Origin: JAUVXJ01 sp034430275
GTDB lineage: Bacteria > Chloroflexota > Anaerolineae > UBA7937 > B3-Chlor
Length of the DNA stretch: 49,568 bases
NCBI GenBank assembly: GCA_034430275.1
Contig: DAOUEW010000258.1
Location: 1-49,568, forward strand
Reading direction: 5' to 3'
A program made the translations under genes and the position numbers. Under the pieces are notes generated by a model. That model was not told where the DNA came from. It was given only the letters and a program-made list of their open reading frames with translations, and did not search any database. Positions within the stretch are counted from its first letter, which is position 1. Each line of letters begins with the position of its first letter. This document shows, one piece after another, positions 15,837 through 24,993 of the stretch.

Positions 15837-16820
15837 TCAATCCATCACCTTCCTGGTGAAGAGCAGATTCCAGGAACCTGCGACCATGCCCAGCCCAAGG
15901 GCGAGGGCGCGGACCAAGAGCAAGAAGGGCGAAACTAGCGCCACTGGAGTATCCTTACGCAGGGTCCTCAGACTGAAGGGCGTCACGCTGGCCAGCAAGA
16001 GCAGGAAAGAAACAGCCGCAGCGAACCAGCAGGGGGCTCGCCACATCCCCACGAGCGCCAGGACCACCGTGGTCACCACCAAGACGATCTGCGCCTTCAG
16101 GGTTTGGGGAGTGTGGGAATCGCTCACCGCCTTGCCGGGATGCGTCCGTAAGACCCTCATCTTCCAGCAGCCGATGTTGAACTTGCGCCCGAAATACGCG
16201 GCCAGCGTCTTCGGATGCTGATGGTAGACGATAGCCTGCGGATTGAACACCATCTTGCAGCCTCGTTCCGCCAACCGGAAGGATAGTTCCTGGTCCTCCA
16301 CGGAGGCGTTGGGATACAGGGTGTCGAACCCGCCCTGGTCCAGGAATACCGCTCGCCGGTAGCCCGCGGAGTAGGTGTCAATGAAGTCGATCCACCTCTG
16401 CCTCGCCATCAGTTCGTACCGCTCCTCGTACTCGCACTGGACAAAGCGGGCCACGATTTCCTTCTGCCGCGTACGATAAACGCCTTTCGCGCCCACGACC
16501 TCCGGGTCCCCGAAGGAGCGGACCATCTCCGCTATCCAGTTTGTGTCAGGGACACAGTCGGCGTCGGTGAAGAGCACGATCTCGCCTTCCGACGCAGCGA
16601 CCCCCCTGTTCCTGGCGGCGGCAGCGCCCCGGGGCGGTTGCCTCACCAGGGTGACGTCGTGCCTCTCTGCTATGCCGGAGGTCTCGTCAGTGGAACCATC
16701 GTCCACGACGATCACCTTGTAGCGATCTCTAGGGACACTCTGTGTCTGGAGACCACAAAGGCAATCGTCTATCGTACCTGCCGCATTCCGAGCAGGTACG
16801 ACCACGGAGATGTCCATCAT
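15837..16820 (-). CDS. Family 2 glycosyltransferase, membrane-associated
   Basis: 327 residues from ATG 16820, chosen because it overlaps the upstream stop as ATGA and is preceded by GAGAGGTGG; the open frame extends upstream only as out-of-frame read-through. GT-A fold: ISVVVPARNAAGTIDDCL, KVIVVDDGSTDET (nucleotide binding), GAAAARNRGVAASEGEIVLFTDADC (DxD metal motif), and ASVEDQELSFRLAERG (catalytic ED base region). The last ~90 residues hold two or three membrane helices (QIVLVVTTVVLALVGM, WFAAAVSFLLLLASV, and a third). It should move a sugar onto a lipid or glycan at the inner membrane face. Its partner is the flippase-like membrane protein encoded just upstream. Confidence 0.9.
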   Translation of the reverse strand: MMDISVVVPARNAAGTIDDCLCGLQTQSVPRDRYKVIVVDDGSTDETSGIAERHDVTLVRQPPRGAAAARNRGVAASEGEIVLFTDADCVPDTNWIAEMVRSFGDPEVVGAKGVYRTRQKEIVARFVQCEYEERYELMARQRWIDFIDTYSAGYRRAVFLDQGGFDTLYPNASVEDQELSFRLAERGCKMVFNPQAIVYHQHPKTLAAYFGRKFNIGCWKMRVLRTHPGKAVSDSHTPQTLKAQIVLVVTTVVLALVGMWRAPCWFAAAVSFLLLLASVTPFSLRTLRKDTPVALVSPFLLLVRALALGLGMVAGSWNLLFTRKVMD

Positions 16821-17854
16821 GCGTCGTCCACCTCTCTGAGCAGCCGATAGACGCTGAGATTCTCTCTCCACAAGCAGAACAGGCCCACGAAGATGACCGG
16901 AAGCACGACGACGGAATGCAGCACAAAACCATAGGCCAGGCCCAGGCTGGCGTCCACGCCCAGGAGCGCGAGAGACAAAAGGCACAGATAGTGGAAGACG
17001 CCGATACGCGCCGGAGAGGAGGGCACCACCATGCCCAGATGCACCACCACCAGCACAACCAGCGCGCCGAGGAGGAGAGGCACCTCGATATCCAGTGCTA
17101 GGAGCACGAGGCAGTTGGTCACCCCGGCCAACAACCAGATGCCGACGGTCCAGACCAGCAATCGCAGATTGACCTGGCGCGACTGGAGGGAGCTCAAACC
17201 GTCAGCCAGGGCCGCGGTTCGACGTGACAGGCCGAGCCGTCCCAGCACAGGCACGGCCTGGTCTACCCGCCCCATCGCGCCCAGCAGCCTACCCCTTTGT
17301 CCTGTGAGGAGCAGCACCGCCAACAAGAGTACCGCTAGCGCCAGTGCCGATGCCGCCCCGGCCAAACGCAGCCAGTGCGGAACCGGGAGGACAAGACAAA
17401 GACAAGCCAACAGCAAACAGAGCATCAATCCGTCGAGCACTTTCTCCACCACGATAGTGCCGAGCGCGAGCAGCTTGCGCTGTCCTCCTCTCTCACCAAC
17501 CACGTAGGCTCGGACCAACTCGCCCAGCCTGGCTGGAAGCAAGAAGTTGACCATCTGACCCATCAGGAGGGCAGAGAGGAGGGTACCCTTGGATTGCGTC
17601 CCGTGCCGGGGGTAGAAGAGCAGTCTCCAGCGCAGGGCCTTGGCTACAACAGTCGCACCGAAGGTCAGCAGGGCCAGGCACAGCAGGAGGGGGTCCGTGC
17701 TGGTCAGAGCTGCAATCAACCCCGCCGGGTCGACGCTCTCGAGGGCGAGCACCAGCAAGAGAACGCCCACTGCCAGGCCCATCACCAGGTACGCCCAGCG
17801 CCCCACAGTTCCACTGTTCACCGTATGGACCCCGCGCACCCTGACATCTGTCAT
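16817..17854 (-). CDS. Lysylphosphatidylglycerol synthase TM region/UPF0104 family membrane protein
   Basis: 345 residues from ATG 17854 (GGCGGTGAG upstream). About eight membrane helices: WAYLVMGLAVGVLLLVLAL, LLLCLALLTFGATVVA, then LMGQMVNFLLPARLGELVRAY (the family signature), IVVEKVLDGLMLCLLLA, further paired helices, VPSSPARIGVFHYLCL and a C-terminal pair. The family includes the flippase half of MprF and AglD-type proteins linked to glycolipid assembly. The catalytic domain of MprF is missing. It overlaps the glycosyltransferase by 4 bp (ATGA), so the pair probably builds or moves a glycolipid. Confidence 0.88.
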   Translation of the reverse strand: MTDVRVRGVHTVNSGTVGRWAYLVMGLAVGVLLLVLALESVDPAGLIAALTSTDPLLLCLALLTFGATVVAKALRWRLLFYPRHGTQSKGTLLSALLMGQMVNFLLPARLGELVRAYVVGERGGQRKLLALGTIVVEKVLDGLMLCLLLACLCLVLPVPHWLRLAGAASALALAVLLLAVLLLTGQRGRLLGAMGRVDQAVPVLGRLGLSRRTAALADGLSSLQSRQVNLRLLVWTVGIWLLAGVTNCLVLLALDIEVPLLLGALVVLVVVHLGMVVPSSPARIGVFHYLCLLSLALLGVDASLGLAYGFVLHSVVVLPVIFVGLFCLWRENLSVYRLLREVDDA

Positions 17855-17929
17855 CTCACCGCCAGGAGTCTAGCCTGCGACGAACGGGGGAGCACCAGAC
17901 AACGCGCTGGCGGAGCTTCGGACGACACG

Positions 17930-17946
17930 CTGGCCCCGCGGGCCAG
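17930..17946. repeat. Hairpin in the gap before the flippase gene
   Basis: Perfect 7-bp stem CTGGCCC-CGC-GGGCCAG in the 135-bp gap between the GEVED-hydrolase and flippase-like genes. There is no T-run, so it may attenuate or process the operon transcript. Confidence 0.3.
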
Positions 17947-17989
17947 GTCTGGCCCTGATGGCTGGAGAAAGGACGGCGCGCAAGTGACA

Positions 17990-20314
17990 CTAATGTGACG
18001 ACGTGTAGTTGCCATACGCCAGCCCCAAGGTGGTGATCTGGCCTGTCGAGGGATCGAAGAGGTTCCCGGTGGGATAGACCGTGTCGTTCAGGCTGTACCA
18101 CGCCCAGCGCTGAACCAGACGATTGCCGTCCGCGGGGTAGCCTAGAGTGGGATCGGTGGCCGTGGTGAAGAAGTCGAAGGTGGCGAGCATGAAGTCCCTG
18201 ACCTCCTCCTCGCTGAACCCGTACTCAGAAGGCATCAAGATGCCGTACTCAGACACGATGAGAGGCTTGTCTCCCTCGCCCCGCTCCTCCATCCAGCGTC
18301 TGAAGGCCACGATCTGCTCGCGGAAGATCTCCATGTTGTCATGATCTTCGAGCTCGAAGAGACGCCCCTTGTCCACCGAGATGCCCAGAGGGATATCCAC
18401 CCCCCATGAACCGCGCTCCTCGCGGAGGATGAAGCCGTGCACGTTCCACACGTCCACCGGGATTCTCTCGCCGTACAGCGCTCGATAGGCGTCCAGGATC
18501 ATGTCCAGGTATTGAAGGCGGAGAGCCGAGCCCTGCGACACTCCAGCTATCGCCACCTGGCAGGTCGAATCCACCCCCTTAAGCAGAGTGTATGCTTCGT
18601 GATAGACCGCCGCATACTCCGTGGATGTCACGTTGTCCTGCCAGGGCACATCGGGCTCATTGCCCACCAACCACAGTGAACCTGGGTTCTGCCGCGCAAT
18701 CCGCTCCAGGCTCTCCCCGCTGGGTGACAGGTTCGCGTCCCGGACCCGGATCATCTGCACATACTCCATCCCATAGGGGCGCGAAGGGTCGGCTTGTGCG
18801 GTCCAGTTCACGTACCACCCAGCTCTGAGCTGGTCAACTGCAAACTGATCGAGGGCCGAGATCGCCGCACCGAAGCCGAACCTGTCCTTCATGGAAAACA
18901 GCGACGATAAGGGTGTGGCAACGACAGCCGGTGGCGGTGAGGCGGTCTCCGCCGTCGCCTGCTCAACGACTGGAGAAGCCGGTGTGGAATCTCCTTGCGG
19001 CGTGGGCAGGGGCTCGCTGGGCGAAGAGGTCGGATTCGCCTCCGCCGTAGGCTCCAGAGTCGCGGTCGCCGTAGGCACCAGCGGCTCGGGAGTTGGCGAC
19101 TCTCTGGTGAGCGCTTCGGCACCACCACCATCGGAGCCCCGGCTCAAGTCAGACAAGTAGAACACAAGGAGCGCCGCCAGCAGAAGCCCCAGGACGACGA
19201 TCACACCCGCGACGATTGCTGGTTTTCCCTTCCTAACCGCATACAGAGCGATGAGGAGCGCCGCGCCAACCGCCACCACCGCTGACCCCAAGCAGAGCAG
19301 GAATCTCCATACGCCGAGACCTGCCGCTTCCTCCGGAGCGGAGGTTGGGCTGGGAACGGGCGAGACCACCGCTAGCGGGGTCGGCGATGCCACCTCTGGG
19401 GTCGGGGAAGGCGGAACAGAGATCGTGACCAGGTAGTCCTCCGTCTCTCCGAAGGTGAAGGCGCCTCTCCCGTCCCAATCCTCTCCCGAGATGACCTCTC
19501 CGTAGCTCAACGTGAAACGGGCCCAGACCTGGCCTGTTCGGGGTCCCGCCGTCAGCTCAACGGGCACGACAGCAGACAACGCCTCACCCGGCCAGGAGGA
19601 GACGTCTATCGGCAAGTTCCGGAGCGCCCACTCTGACGCGAACAGCCCTTCAGCGCACCAGACCCGTCCAGACCACGAGCCGCTGCCATCCCAGTCAACC
19701 AGCACGTTCAGATAGAGCAGGTGCTGCACATCGTACGGATGCTGCGCGTCTTCCCTGTCCTGAACCGTGACCCTCAGCTCCAGGTTATTCTCTGCACAGG
19801 CCACGAGTTCGCCGAGCGCCACGCCGTCGTCGTGGAGATCCCCTTCCACCTGCCGTGTATCCGGCTCCGCATCTACCGCATCGCCCAGCCATTCGAAGGC
19901 GACTATAGAGTGTCTGGCGCCATCGCTGGCCTCACTCGAAGGAAACCCGGGATCGGGCGCATCGCCGAAATCCCACGCCGGTGCGGCTGCTGGCACCCCC
20001 ACCGTCGGCGAAGGCGATGTCCCTGGCGGTGAAGTTGGCGTAGGAGAGGCTTCGGCCGTGGAAGCGACGGTAGGCGACACCTCCATGGTGGGGGTAGATG
20101 TTGGCGGGATGGAAGTCGGCGTCTCCTCGACAACCGGCTCCTTCGTGGGAGTGGCAGGCTTCGCCGTGCCCGGAGCGGAGGTCGGGGTTCTCGTCGGCAC
20201 CGTCTGACGCTCCGCATCCGTCAATGGAGCAGCCCACGTACCATAGCCCGAGGGGAGCAACCAGAGCAACAGCACTCCCACCAGAGCGAGCACCAACGCC
20301 AGTCGTCTCACCAT
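17990..20314 (-). CDS. GEVED domain - transmembrane - glycoside hydrolase-like fusion protein
   Basis: 774 residues from ATG 20314 (GGGAGGTGG upstream). Order: signal/anchor helix (LALVLALVGVLLLWLLP); Pro/Thr/Ser linker; GEVED domain, about 115-310, opening WDFGDAPDPGFPS and closing GETEDYLVTI; second Pro/Ser/Thr linker; two adjacent membrane helices (WRFLLCLGSAVVAVGAALLIA and AIVAGVIVVLGLLLAALLVF); third linker; C-terminal (beta/alpha)8 glycoside-hydrolase-like domain of clan GH-A appearance. The hydrolase domain shows LWLVGNEPD (putative acid/base Glu), VDVWNVHGF and PLIVSEYGIL (putative nucleophile Glu). It would present two extracytoplasmic domains on one membrane protein. It lies 43 bp after the DUF4012 gene in the same operon. 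Substrate unknown. Confidence 0.8.
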   Translation of the reverse strand: MVRRLALVLALVGVLLLWLLPSGYGTWAAPLTDAERQTVPTRTPTSAPGTAKPATPTKEPVVEETPTSIPPTSTPTMEVSPTVASTAEASPTPTSPPGTSPSPTVGVPAAAPAWDFGDAPDPGFPSSEASDGARHSIVAFEWLGDAVDAEPDTRQVEGDLHDDGVALGELVACAENNLELRVTVQDREDAQHPYDVQHLLYLNVLVDWDGSGSWSGRVWCAEGLFASEWALRNLPIDVSSWPGEALSAVVPVELTAGPRTGQVWARFTLSYGEVISGEDWDGRGAFTFGETEDYLVTISVPPSPTPEVASPTPLAVVSPVPSPTSAPEEAAGLGVWRFLLCLGSAVVAVGAALLIALYAVRKGKPAIVAGVIVVLGLLLAALLVFYLSDLSRGSDGGGAEALTRESPTPEPLVPTATATLEPTAEANPTSSPSEPLPTPQGDSTPASPVVEQATAETASPPPAVVATPLSSLFSMKDRFGFGAAISALDQFAVDQLRAGWYVNWTAQADPSRPYGMEYVQMIRVRDANLSPSGESLERIARQNPGSLWLVGNEPDVPWQDNVTSTEYAAVYHEAYTLLKGVDSTCQVAIAGVSQGSALRLQYLDMILDAYRALYGERIPVDVWNVHGFILREERGSWGVDIPLGISVDKGRLFELEDHDNMEIFREQIVAFRRWMEERGEGDKPLIVSEYGILMPSEYGFSEEEVRDFMLATFDFFTTATDPTLGYPADGNRLVQRWAWYSLNDTVYPTGNLFDPSTGQITTLGLAYGNYTSSH

Positions 20315-20357
20315 TCCACCTCCCACGGGTCTTGTGGCCGCTGAGCAACGCGGCTGG

Positions 20358-22343
20358 CTAGCGGAACACGACCTCAAACTGCCGATCTACGCGTAGGTCG
20401 GTCTGAAAGACCACCCGTTCGCCAGTCACCGTAGCTCCCTCTGGGGCCGAGGAAACCACCACCGAGCCTGGGGGAAGCTCCACCTCTACACGTGCAGGGT
20501 TTGCCAGCGTACCTGGCTGTTTCTGCACTGACAGCCTGTAAGCGCTCGTCGAGCCTTCCTGCACCACGGTCGACCCAGGTAGCTGGTATTCGTACGACAA
20601 CTCGCGCAGCTCGGTGGGACCCACCACGAAGAAGGACGCGAAGACGTTCTTTCCTTCTTCGACCCCGACCTCAGTGACCAGAGGCGTGCCCCCCATCCCA
20701 CTTTCCCTCGCCCACAGGCTACCCTCCGGCAACGTCAGATCTGGTCCACGTAGCAACTGAGCCTCCTCGGGAACGTACACCCTCAGGTAGTCCCAGTAGC
20801 AGCCCTCCATCATCTCTTCGTACGTCGGAGGATATACCGACTCCTGGACACACTCATCCACGCTGGAATCGCTTGCGTTGAGATAGGTGATGGACAGCCG
20901 GCTGGTGACGCTTCCATCGGCCTCCAACGTCACCAGGTATTGCAGGTCGTTCTCGATGTTGGGATTCACCTTGTTGAACCCCATGTTGGTATCGACCACC
21001 ATCAGGTAATCGCCCGCATCGGACGCTATGGCGCCATCCCAACCGTTCTTCGCCAAAACCTGGCTGACCATCGCGTCGTTCACGTAGACCAGGACGTGTT
21101 TCTCCTCCAGCCCTCGGCGCAGCACCTCGATCAGGCCGGCCAGGTCCAGCGAACCCGTGTCGGTCTCCAACCTAGTCATCACCGCGCCAAGCAGCTCGCC
21201 CATGAAGTCCTTACGGTGGCTCCACCAGTCTCCCGTCTGGCCCTCCCCCGATGGGGAAGCCCAGTACTCTCGCATCAGGTCCACCACATTCGCCCCGCTG
21301 ACCTCCTGCCCGTACTCCTGGAGATAGACAGGACCCAGTACCTCGACCAGTGACTCCATAGCCACCAAGTCGGCGACGATGACACCGTTCACCGACACCC
21401 CCTGATCCAGCTCGTACAGCTCCATGGCTACCTGCGCAGTGCTAGGGAAATCGGGATACCAGTTGGCATCCCTCAGCAGCCACAGTTGAGCCAGCATATA
21501 TCGCTCCAGAGCCTCGGGAGGAGAAGGGTGAGGTACGGATAGGTCATCCACGGCATAGCTGTCCTGGAAATCCAGGTCTTCGATCTTGCCGCCACGCACT
21601 CGCAGCAGCGCTACGCTGCTGATGAACCCTCCTGTGGCCCGAAGTTCGTTCTCATTCTGCGCGAGCAGAAGGTAGGTGCGAGGGGACTCCGCTCCCAGCA
21701 GTGAAGGCGCCGCCAGTAGCCCCTGCACTCCCGAGTCGAAAAGCATCAAGTACTTATCGAGCCGAAGCACCAACGCACTCAGCTTGGGCGAGAGGCTCGC
21801 CTCGTCGATGCGCTCCCGGCGCGCCTTGACCTGCTCCAGCTCTGCCAGCGCAGACTCGAAGTCAGGTCGGCCCTCCCGCAGCACTTGCGCTAACACCTCC
21901 CCTGCGCTAAGGTCCGATGCCGCACCCTCCGATTCTTCGAACAGCACCGCTAACGGGCTCAGCCCAGCCAGGACAGTATCTCCCGCTGACGACATGCCGA
22001 TCGCCATCTCCACCAGATCGGGCGCCGCGGCCACGTCATTGCCCACGACGGGGAGCCACCCCAGGTACGGAGCCACAGCCAGTGCGGGGCCCAACTCGGC
22101 CCTCAGAGCCTCGATCTCGTCGCCCATCAGCACTAGCTCGCTGCGCAGTGGCTCCAGCTCCCCGCTTTGCACAGCAGCTAGCATCTCCGCCTGTCCCATG
22201 GCCTCCAGGCCATACAGGTGCTGCCGCAGCGCCGACACGTGCCCCATCACTCGTACGTACTTGCCGTAGCCATAGACCAGCAGGCACCCCACTAGTGCCA
22301 GCGCGGATACGCAGATGATCAGGATTCTTCTTCGTCGAGACAT
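20358..22343 (-). CDS. DUF4012 family membrane-anchored protein
   Basis: 661 residues from ATG 22343. One N-terminal membrane helix (ILIICVSALALVGCLLVYGY), a long helical region (about 35-190, coiled-coil-like), then the DUF4012 core: TYLLLAQNENELRATGGFISSVALLRVRGG, YPDFPSTAQVAMELYE, VNGVIVADLVAMESLVEVLGPV, a helix with EEKHVLVYVNDAMV, and DYLMVVDTNMGFNKVNPNIENDLQYLV. The C-terminal ~150 residues are beta-rich. This family is common in Chloroflexota and Gram-positive bacteria next to polysaccharide genes and shares features with LytR-CpsA-Psr proteins, but its activity is not known to me. First gene of the operon running to mutM. Confidence 0.85.
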   Translation of the reverse strand: MSRRRRILIICVSALALVGCLLVYGYGKYVRVMGHVSALRQHLYGLEAMGQAEMLAAVQSGELEPLRSELVLMGDEIEALRAELGPALAVAPYLGWLPVVGNDVAAAPDLVEMAIGMSSAGDTVLAGLSPLAVLFEESEGAASDLSAGEVLAQVLREGRPDFESALAELEQVKARRERIDEASLSPKLSALVLRLDKYLMLFDSGVQGLLAAPSLLGAESPRTYLLLAQNENELRATGGFISSVALLRVRGGKIEDLDFQDSYAVDDLSVPHPSPPEALERYMLAQLWLLRDANWYPDFPSTAQVAMELYELDQGVSVNGVIVADLVAMESLVEVLGPVYLQEYGQEVSGANVVDLMREYWASPSGEGQTGDWWSHRKDFMGELLGAVMTRLETDTGSLDLAGLIEVLRRGLEEKHVLVYVNDAMVSQVLAKNGWDGAIASDAGDYLMVVDTNMGFNKVNPNIENDLQYLVTLEADGSVTSRLSITYLNASDSSVDECVQESVYPPTYEEMMEGCYWDYLRVYVPEEAQLLRGPDLTLPEGSLWARESGMGGTPLVTEVGVEEGKNVFASFFVVGPTELRELSYEYQLPGSTVVQEGSTSAYRLSVQKQPGTLANPARVEVELPPGSVVVSSAPEGATVTGERVVFQTDLRVDRQFEVVFR

Positions 22344-22418
22344 GTACCGTGGACTACCGACGGCCCGATAGTGCTTGCCTCCAAGATAGCATGCAGAGAG
22401 TACGTCACCCTTGCGCTG

Positions 22419-22447
22419 AGTATATCACACGCAGCTACGCGGTACAA
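22419..22447 (-). promoter_or_regulatory. Promoter of the DUF4012-to-mutM operon
   Basis: Minus-strand -35 TTGTAC (22442-22447), 17-bp spacer, -10 TATACT (22419-22424) with extended TGA. Predicted leader about 70 nt. Confidence 0.6.
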
Positions 22448-22607
22448 CGGTTTGGACATGGCGCGAGGGAGACGGATCGATAGCAGACTCTAGAGGACCA
22501 ATGGAGCCGTGTAGGGCAGAGACCAGCTCACCCGTACAGTCTGGCGGATGGTGGCGCGCCGAAAAGGACTACGTCGCACGGGTGTGCGTCTCCCTGGGGG
22601 ACCTTCG

Positions 22608-23336
22608 TCAGGCGAGGGGCGAGGGTGCCAGGCTCGAGATCACAGCACAAAGGACCACCGAGCAAAAGCTGATCGCCGGCTTCGCAAAGAAGGGAAGCCT
22701 CCGAGGGGAGCCCGCCCACTCTTCCCTCTGCAGAGCGATCCGAGGCAAGAACGCCAGAGGCGCCAAGTAGAGGAATCCACTGAGCATGAGAGCCAGGCCG
22801 ACGGTACGTTCGAGAGCACCCAGCCAGCGGTCACGCGCTGCGATCTGCGTCCGCCTCTCTCCGGCCTCCAGAGTATTGACTGTCTCTAGCTCCAGCACAG
22901 GCACGGTCCAGATCAGGAAGACCAGGACGGTGGCACACAATGCCAGCGCATCGCCTTGGGCATTCGCGGTCAGCACAGGAAGCTCCGGATGCCGGATCTG
23001 CGCGGCGAAAGTGAGACCAGCAACAGCGGAGAGCACAGCCACGTGGAGCGCCTGGTCCATAGCCAGATACAAGAGGCCGTGCTCCTGGGACTTGGACCAG
23101 TGGAGAGACCTGCTGGCGTCGAAGGCGAGGTGCGAGACGGCCACGAAGAGCAGCCACAGCCAGTACCACCAATGGAAGAGCACCGGCCACAGCAGAAGCG
23201 CGGTCACCACGACCACAATGGCAACGTGAAGAAGTACCCCAGGCCACCCCCTTCGTTTGACCAGCACGAGTTGGTAGGGCTGGAGAACGTAGTCACCAAT
23301 CATGTGGCCCAGGAGCAGGCGAAGTAGTAGACTCAT
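22608..23336 (-). CDS. DUF3307 family membrane protein
   Basis: 242 residues from ATG 23336; GTG at 23360 and 23351 are alternatives and no start has a good ribosome-binding site. The N-terminal signature LLLGHMIGDYVLQPYQLVLVKR is typical of DUF3307. Several membrane helices follow (LLHVAIVVVVTALLLWPV, WWYWLWLLFVAVSHLAFDA, MDQALHVAVLSAVAGLTF, ALALCATVLVFLIWTVPVL, and one near VGLALMLSGFLYLAPLAFL). The conserved HLAFDASRSL segment with His and Asp is present. Function of the family unknown. It appears to be transcribed alone. Confidence 0.78.
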   Translation of the reverse strand: MSLLLRLLLGHMIGDYVLQPYQLVLVKRRGWPGVLLHVAIVVVVTALLLWPVLFHWWYWLWLLFVAVSHLAFDASRSLHWSKSQEHGLLYLAMDQALHVAVLSAVAGLTFAAQIRHPELPVLTANAQGDALALCATVLVFLIWTVPVLELETVNTLEAGERRTQIAARDRWLGALERTVGLALMLSGFLYLAPLAFLPRIALQREEWAGSPRRLPFFAKPAISFCSVVLCAVISSLAPSPLA

Positions 23337-23479
23337 AGATGTGTCTCGCACCGAGAGCACGCGAGCGTGAACAGCCCCACATCAAGGAAGCCAGCGGTCG
23401 ACTCCTCCGGCGGACACCCCATGGTAACGCCCGGCCCGATCGCGCGCCCTACAGGCATACCTGGCCACGCACAACCTTC

Positions 23480-23508
23480 ATTATCCCACATCTGTCGCCG
23501 CTCATCAA
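23480..23508 (-). promoter_or_regulatory. Promoter of the DUF3307 gene
   Basis: Minus-strand -35 TTGATG (23503-23508), 17-bp spacer, -10 GATAAT (23480-23485) with extended TGG. The leader would be about 135 nt. The rest of the 343-bp gap shows nothing else apart from a weak plus-strand promoter at its far end. Confidence 0.5.
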
Positions 23509-23620
23509 TGGGCCTTTGGTACCAGCAGCAGCGGGCAATCGGCCCCCAATGGCCCTTGCGCAGCCACCCAACTCGGACCGCACCGAGCCAAGCGGTCAAC
23601 GGCTCCTTGCTCGACCGCCA

Positions 23621-23650
23621 TTGTGCACTGAGCGCCAGGGGTGATAGAAT
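23621..23650 (+). promoter_or_regulatory. Possible promoter of the HEWTH metalloprotease gene
   Basis: -35 TTGTGC (23621-23626), 18-bp spacer, -10 TAGAAT (23645-23650), 30 bp upstream of the start codon. The -35 match is weak. Confidence 0.4.
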
Positions 23651-23679
23651 AGAACAACGACATTCTAGAGACACGAACG

Positions 23680-24957
23680 ATGGCACGCAAAGCACGCCGG
23701 GCCTTGACCCTATCGCTGCTCTTCTTCATCGCCCTGGTCACCCTCAAGAGAGACTCCCTCCACCCAGCAGACTCCTTCCAGTATCGGACGGATCCGTTCA
23801 CTGGTCCTTACAAGTTCGACTGGACGGCCTACGAAGCACGCACCCTGGTGGAGAAGCTGGCCGGCCGTGTGACTGGTGTCGATCAACCCCACGACATGGG
23901 CGACGAACAGCAAGTCCGTGCCGTGCGGGAGTACTTCTCCCTGGTGGACGAGATAGGCAGGCTGGAGGGCGAGATCGCCATCAAGAGAGCCAGAGAAGGC
24001 GACACGGCAAATACGGCCGACCTCCAGGCGCAATTGGCGGATCTGCGAGCAGAACGCCTACGATGCGAGAATCTGGTGGAGAACATCATCCGCCGACAGG
24101 TGGAACGGGTCCTGACCTCTCATGGCATCACGGTTCGACTACCCTTGTTGACGGGCTGGGTGATTCCACCCGTCGAGTTTGAGTTCCAGTCCTCCCCGGA
24201 TTTCCTGATCATCTCACGGCGCGACAGGATAGACCGCATCGGCAGCGTCTCTTTGCAGCCCGGTCTGAGCCTGGCGCAGACGGACGAGATCGAACGCTTG
24301 ACCGATGAGATGGATGTCTCCTCCTTGCTGGTGCCCACCGGGGGTGTCGGTGCCTACCCAACCGTGATCGTCGAGCAAACCTCGCTGGACTTCGCCCTTC
24401 GAGTGGTGATCCATGAATGGACCCACAACTACCTTTTCTTTTTCGCGCTTGGGCAGCACTATGCTGACAGCCAGGAGTTGATCAGCATGAATGAAACGGT
24501 GGCCTGCATGGTGGAGGACGAGATGTCGCTGGAGTTGGCCAGGCTCCATTATCCTGAGATCTACGAGCGGAGGATGGCAGAGGAGACCCACCAGCCCTTG
24601 ACGACGGCCCAGCCCGTTCACGAGGACGAGTTCAGTTTCAACGCCAATATGCGCAAGACGCGGATAGGAGTCGACGCACTACTGGCCTCAGGACAGGTAG
24701 AGGAAGCAGAAGCCTACATGGAGCAGAGAAGGCAGAAACTGGTGGGGATGGGATACTACGTCCGCAAGCTGAACCAGGCCTATTTCGCCTTCTACGGCTC
24801 CTACGCTGCAGGCACAGGCTGGGTCGCTCAGACGAACCCTATCGGCGAGCAGATGCAGACACTAAGGGAGAGAAGCCCCTCCCTTCAGGCTTTCCTGGAG
24901 ACCGTCTCTCGTTTCAGTAGCTACCAGGACCTGTTGGACGAACTGGCGACTCCATAG
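23680..24957 (+). CDS. Putative membrane-anchored gluzincin-type metalloprotease
   Basis: 425 residues from ATG 23680. An N-terminal signal or anchor (ALTLSLLFFIALVTL) is followed by a helical region with a coiled-coil-like stretch (LVDEIGRLEGEIAIKRAREG...ADLQAQLADLRAERLRCENLVENI). The metal site reads HEWTH at 245-249 and, about 27 residues on, MNETVACMVEDE. HExxH followed by NExxA is the gluzincin arrangement, with the second Glu as third ligand. The remainder has no domain I recognise. It is likely an exported or membrane-bound peptidase of unknown substrate. It stands alone between a divergent DUF3307 gene and convergent degV (36-bp gap). Confidence 0.65.
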   Translation: MARKARRALTLSLLFFIALVTLKRDSLHPADSFQYRTDPFTGPYKFDWTAYEARTLVEKLAGRVTGVDQPHDMGDEQQVRAVREYFSLVDEIGRLEGEIAIKRAREGDTANTADLQAQLADLRAERLRCENLVENIIRRQVERVLTSHGITVRLPLLTGWVIPPVEFEFQSSPDFLIISRRDRIDRIGSVSLQPGLSLAQTDEIERLTDEMDVSSLLVPTGGVGAYPTVIVEQTSLDFALRVVIHEWTHNYLFFFALGQHYADSQELISMNETVACMVEDEMSLELARLHYPEIYERRMAEETHQPLTTAQPVHEDEFSFNANMRKTRIGVDALLASGQVEEAEAYMEQRRQKLVGMGYYVRKLNQAYFAFYGSYAAGTGWVAQTNPIGEQMQTLRERSPSLQAFLETVSRFSSYQDLLDELATP

Positions 24958-24993
24958 GACCCTCGTGAGGCTAGCCGATCCTGCTGGGCAGCC

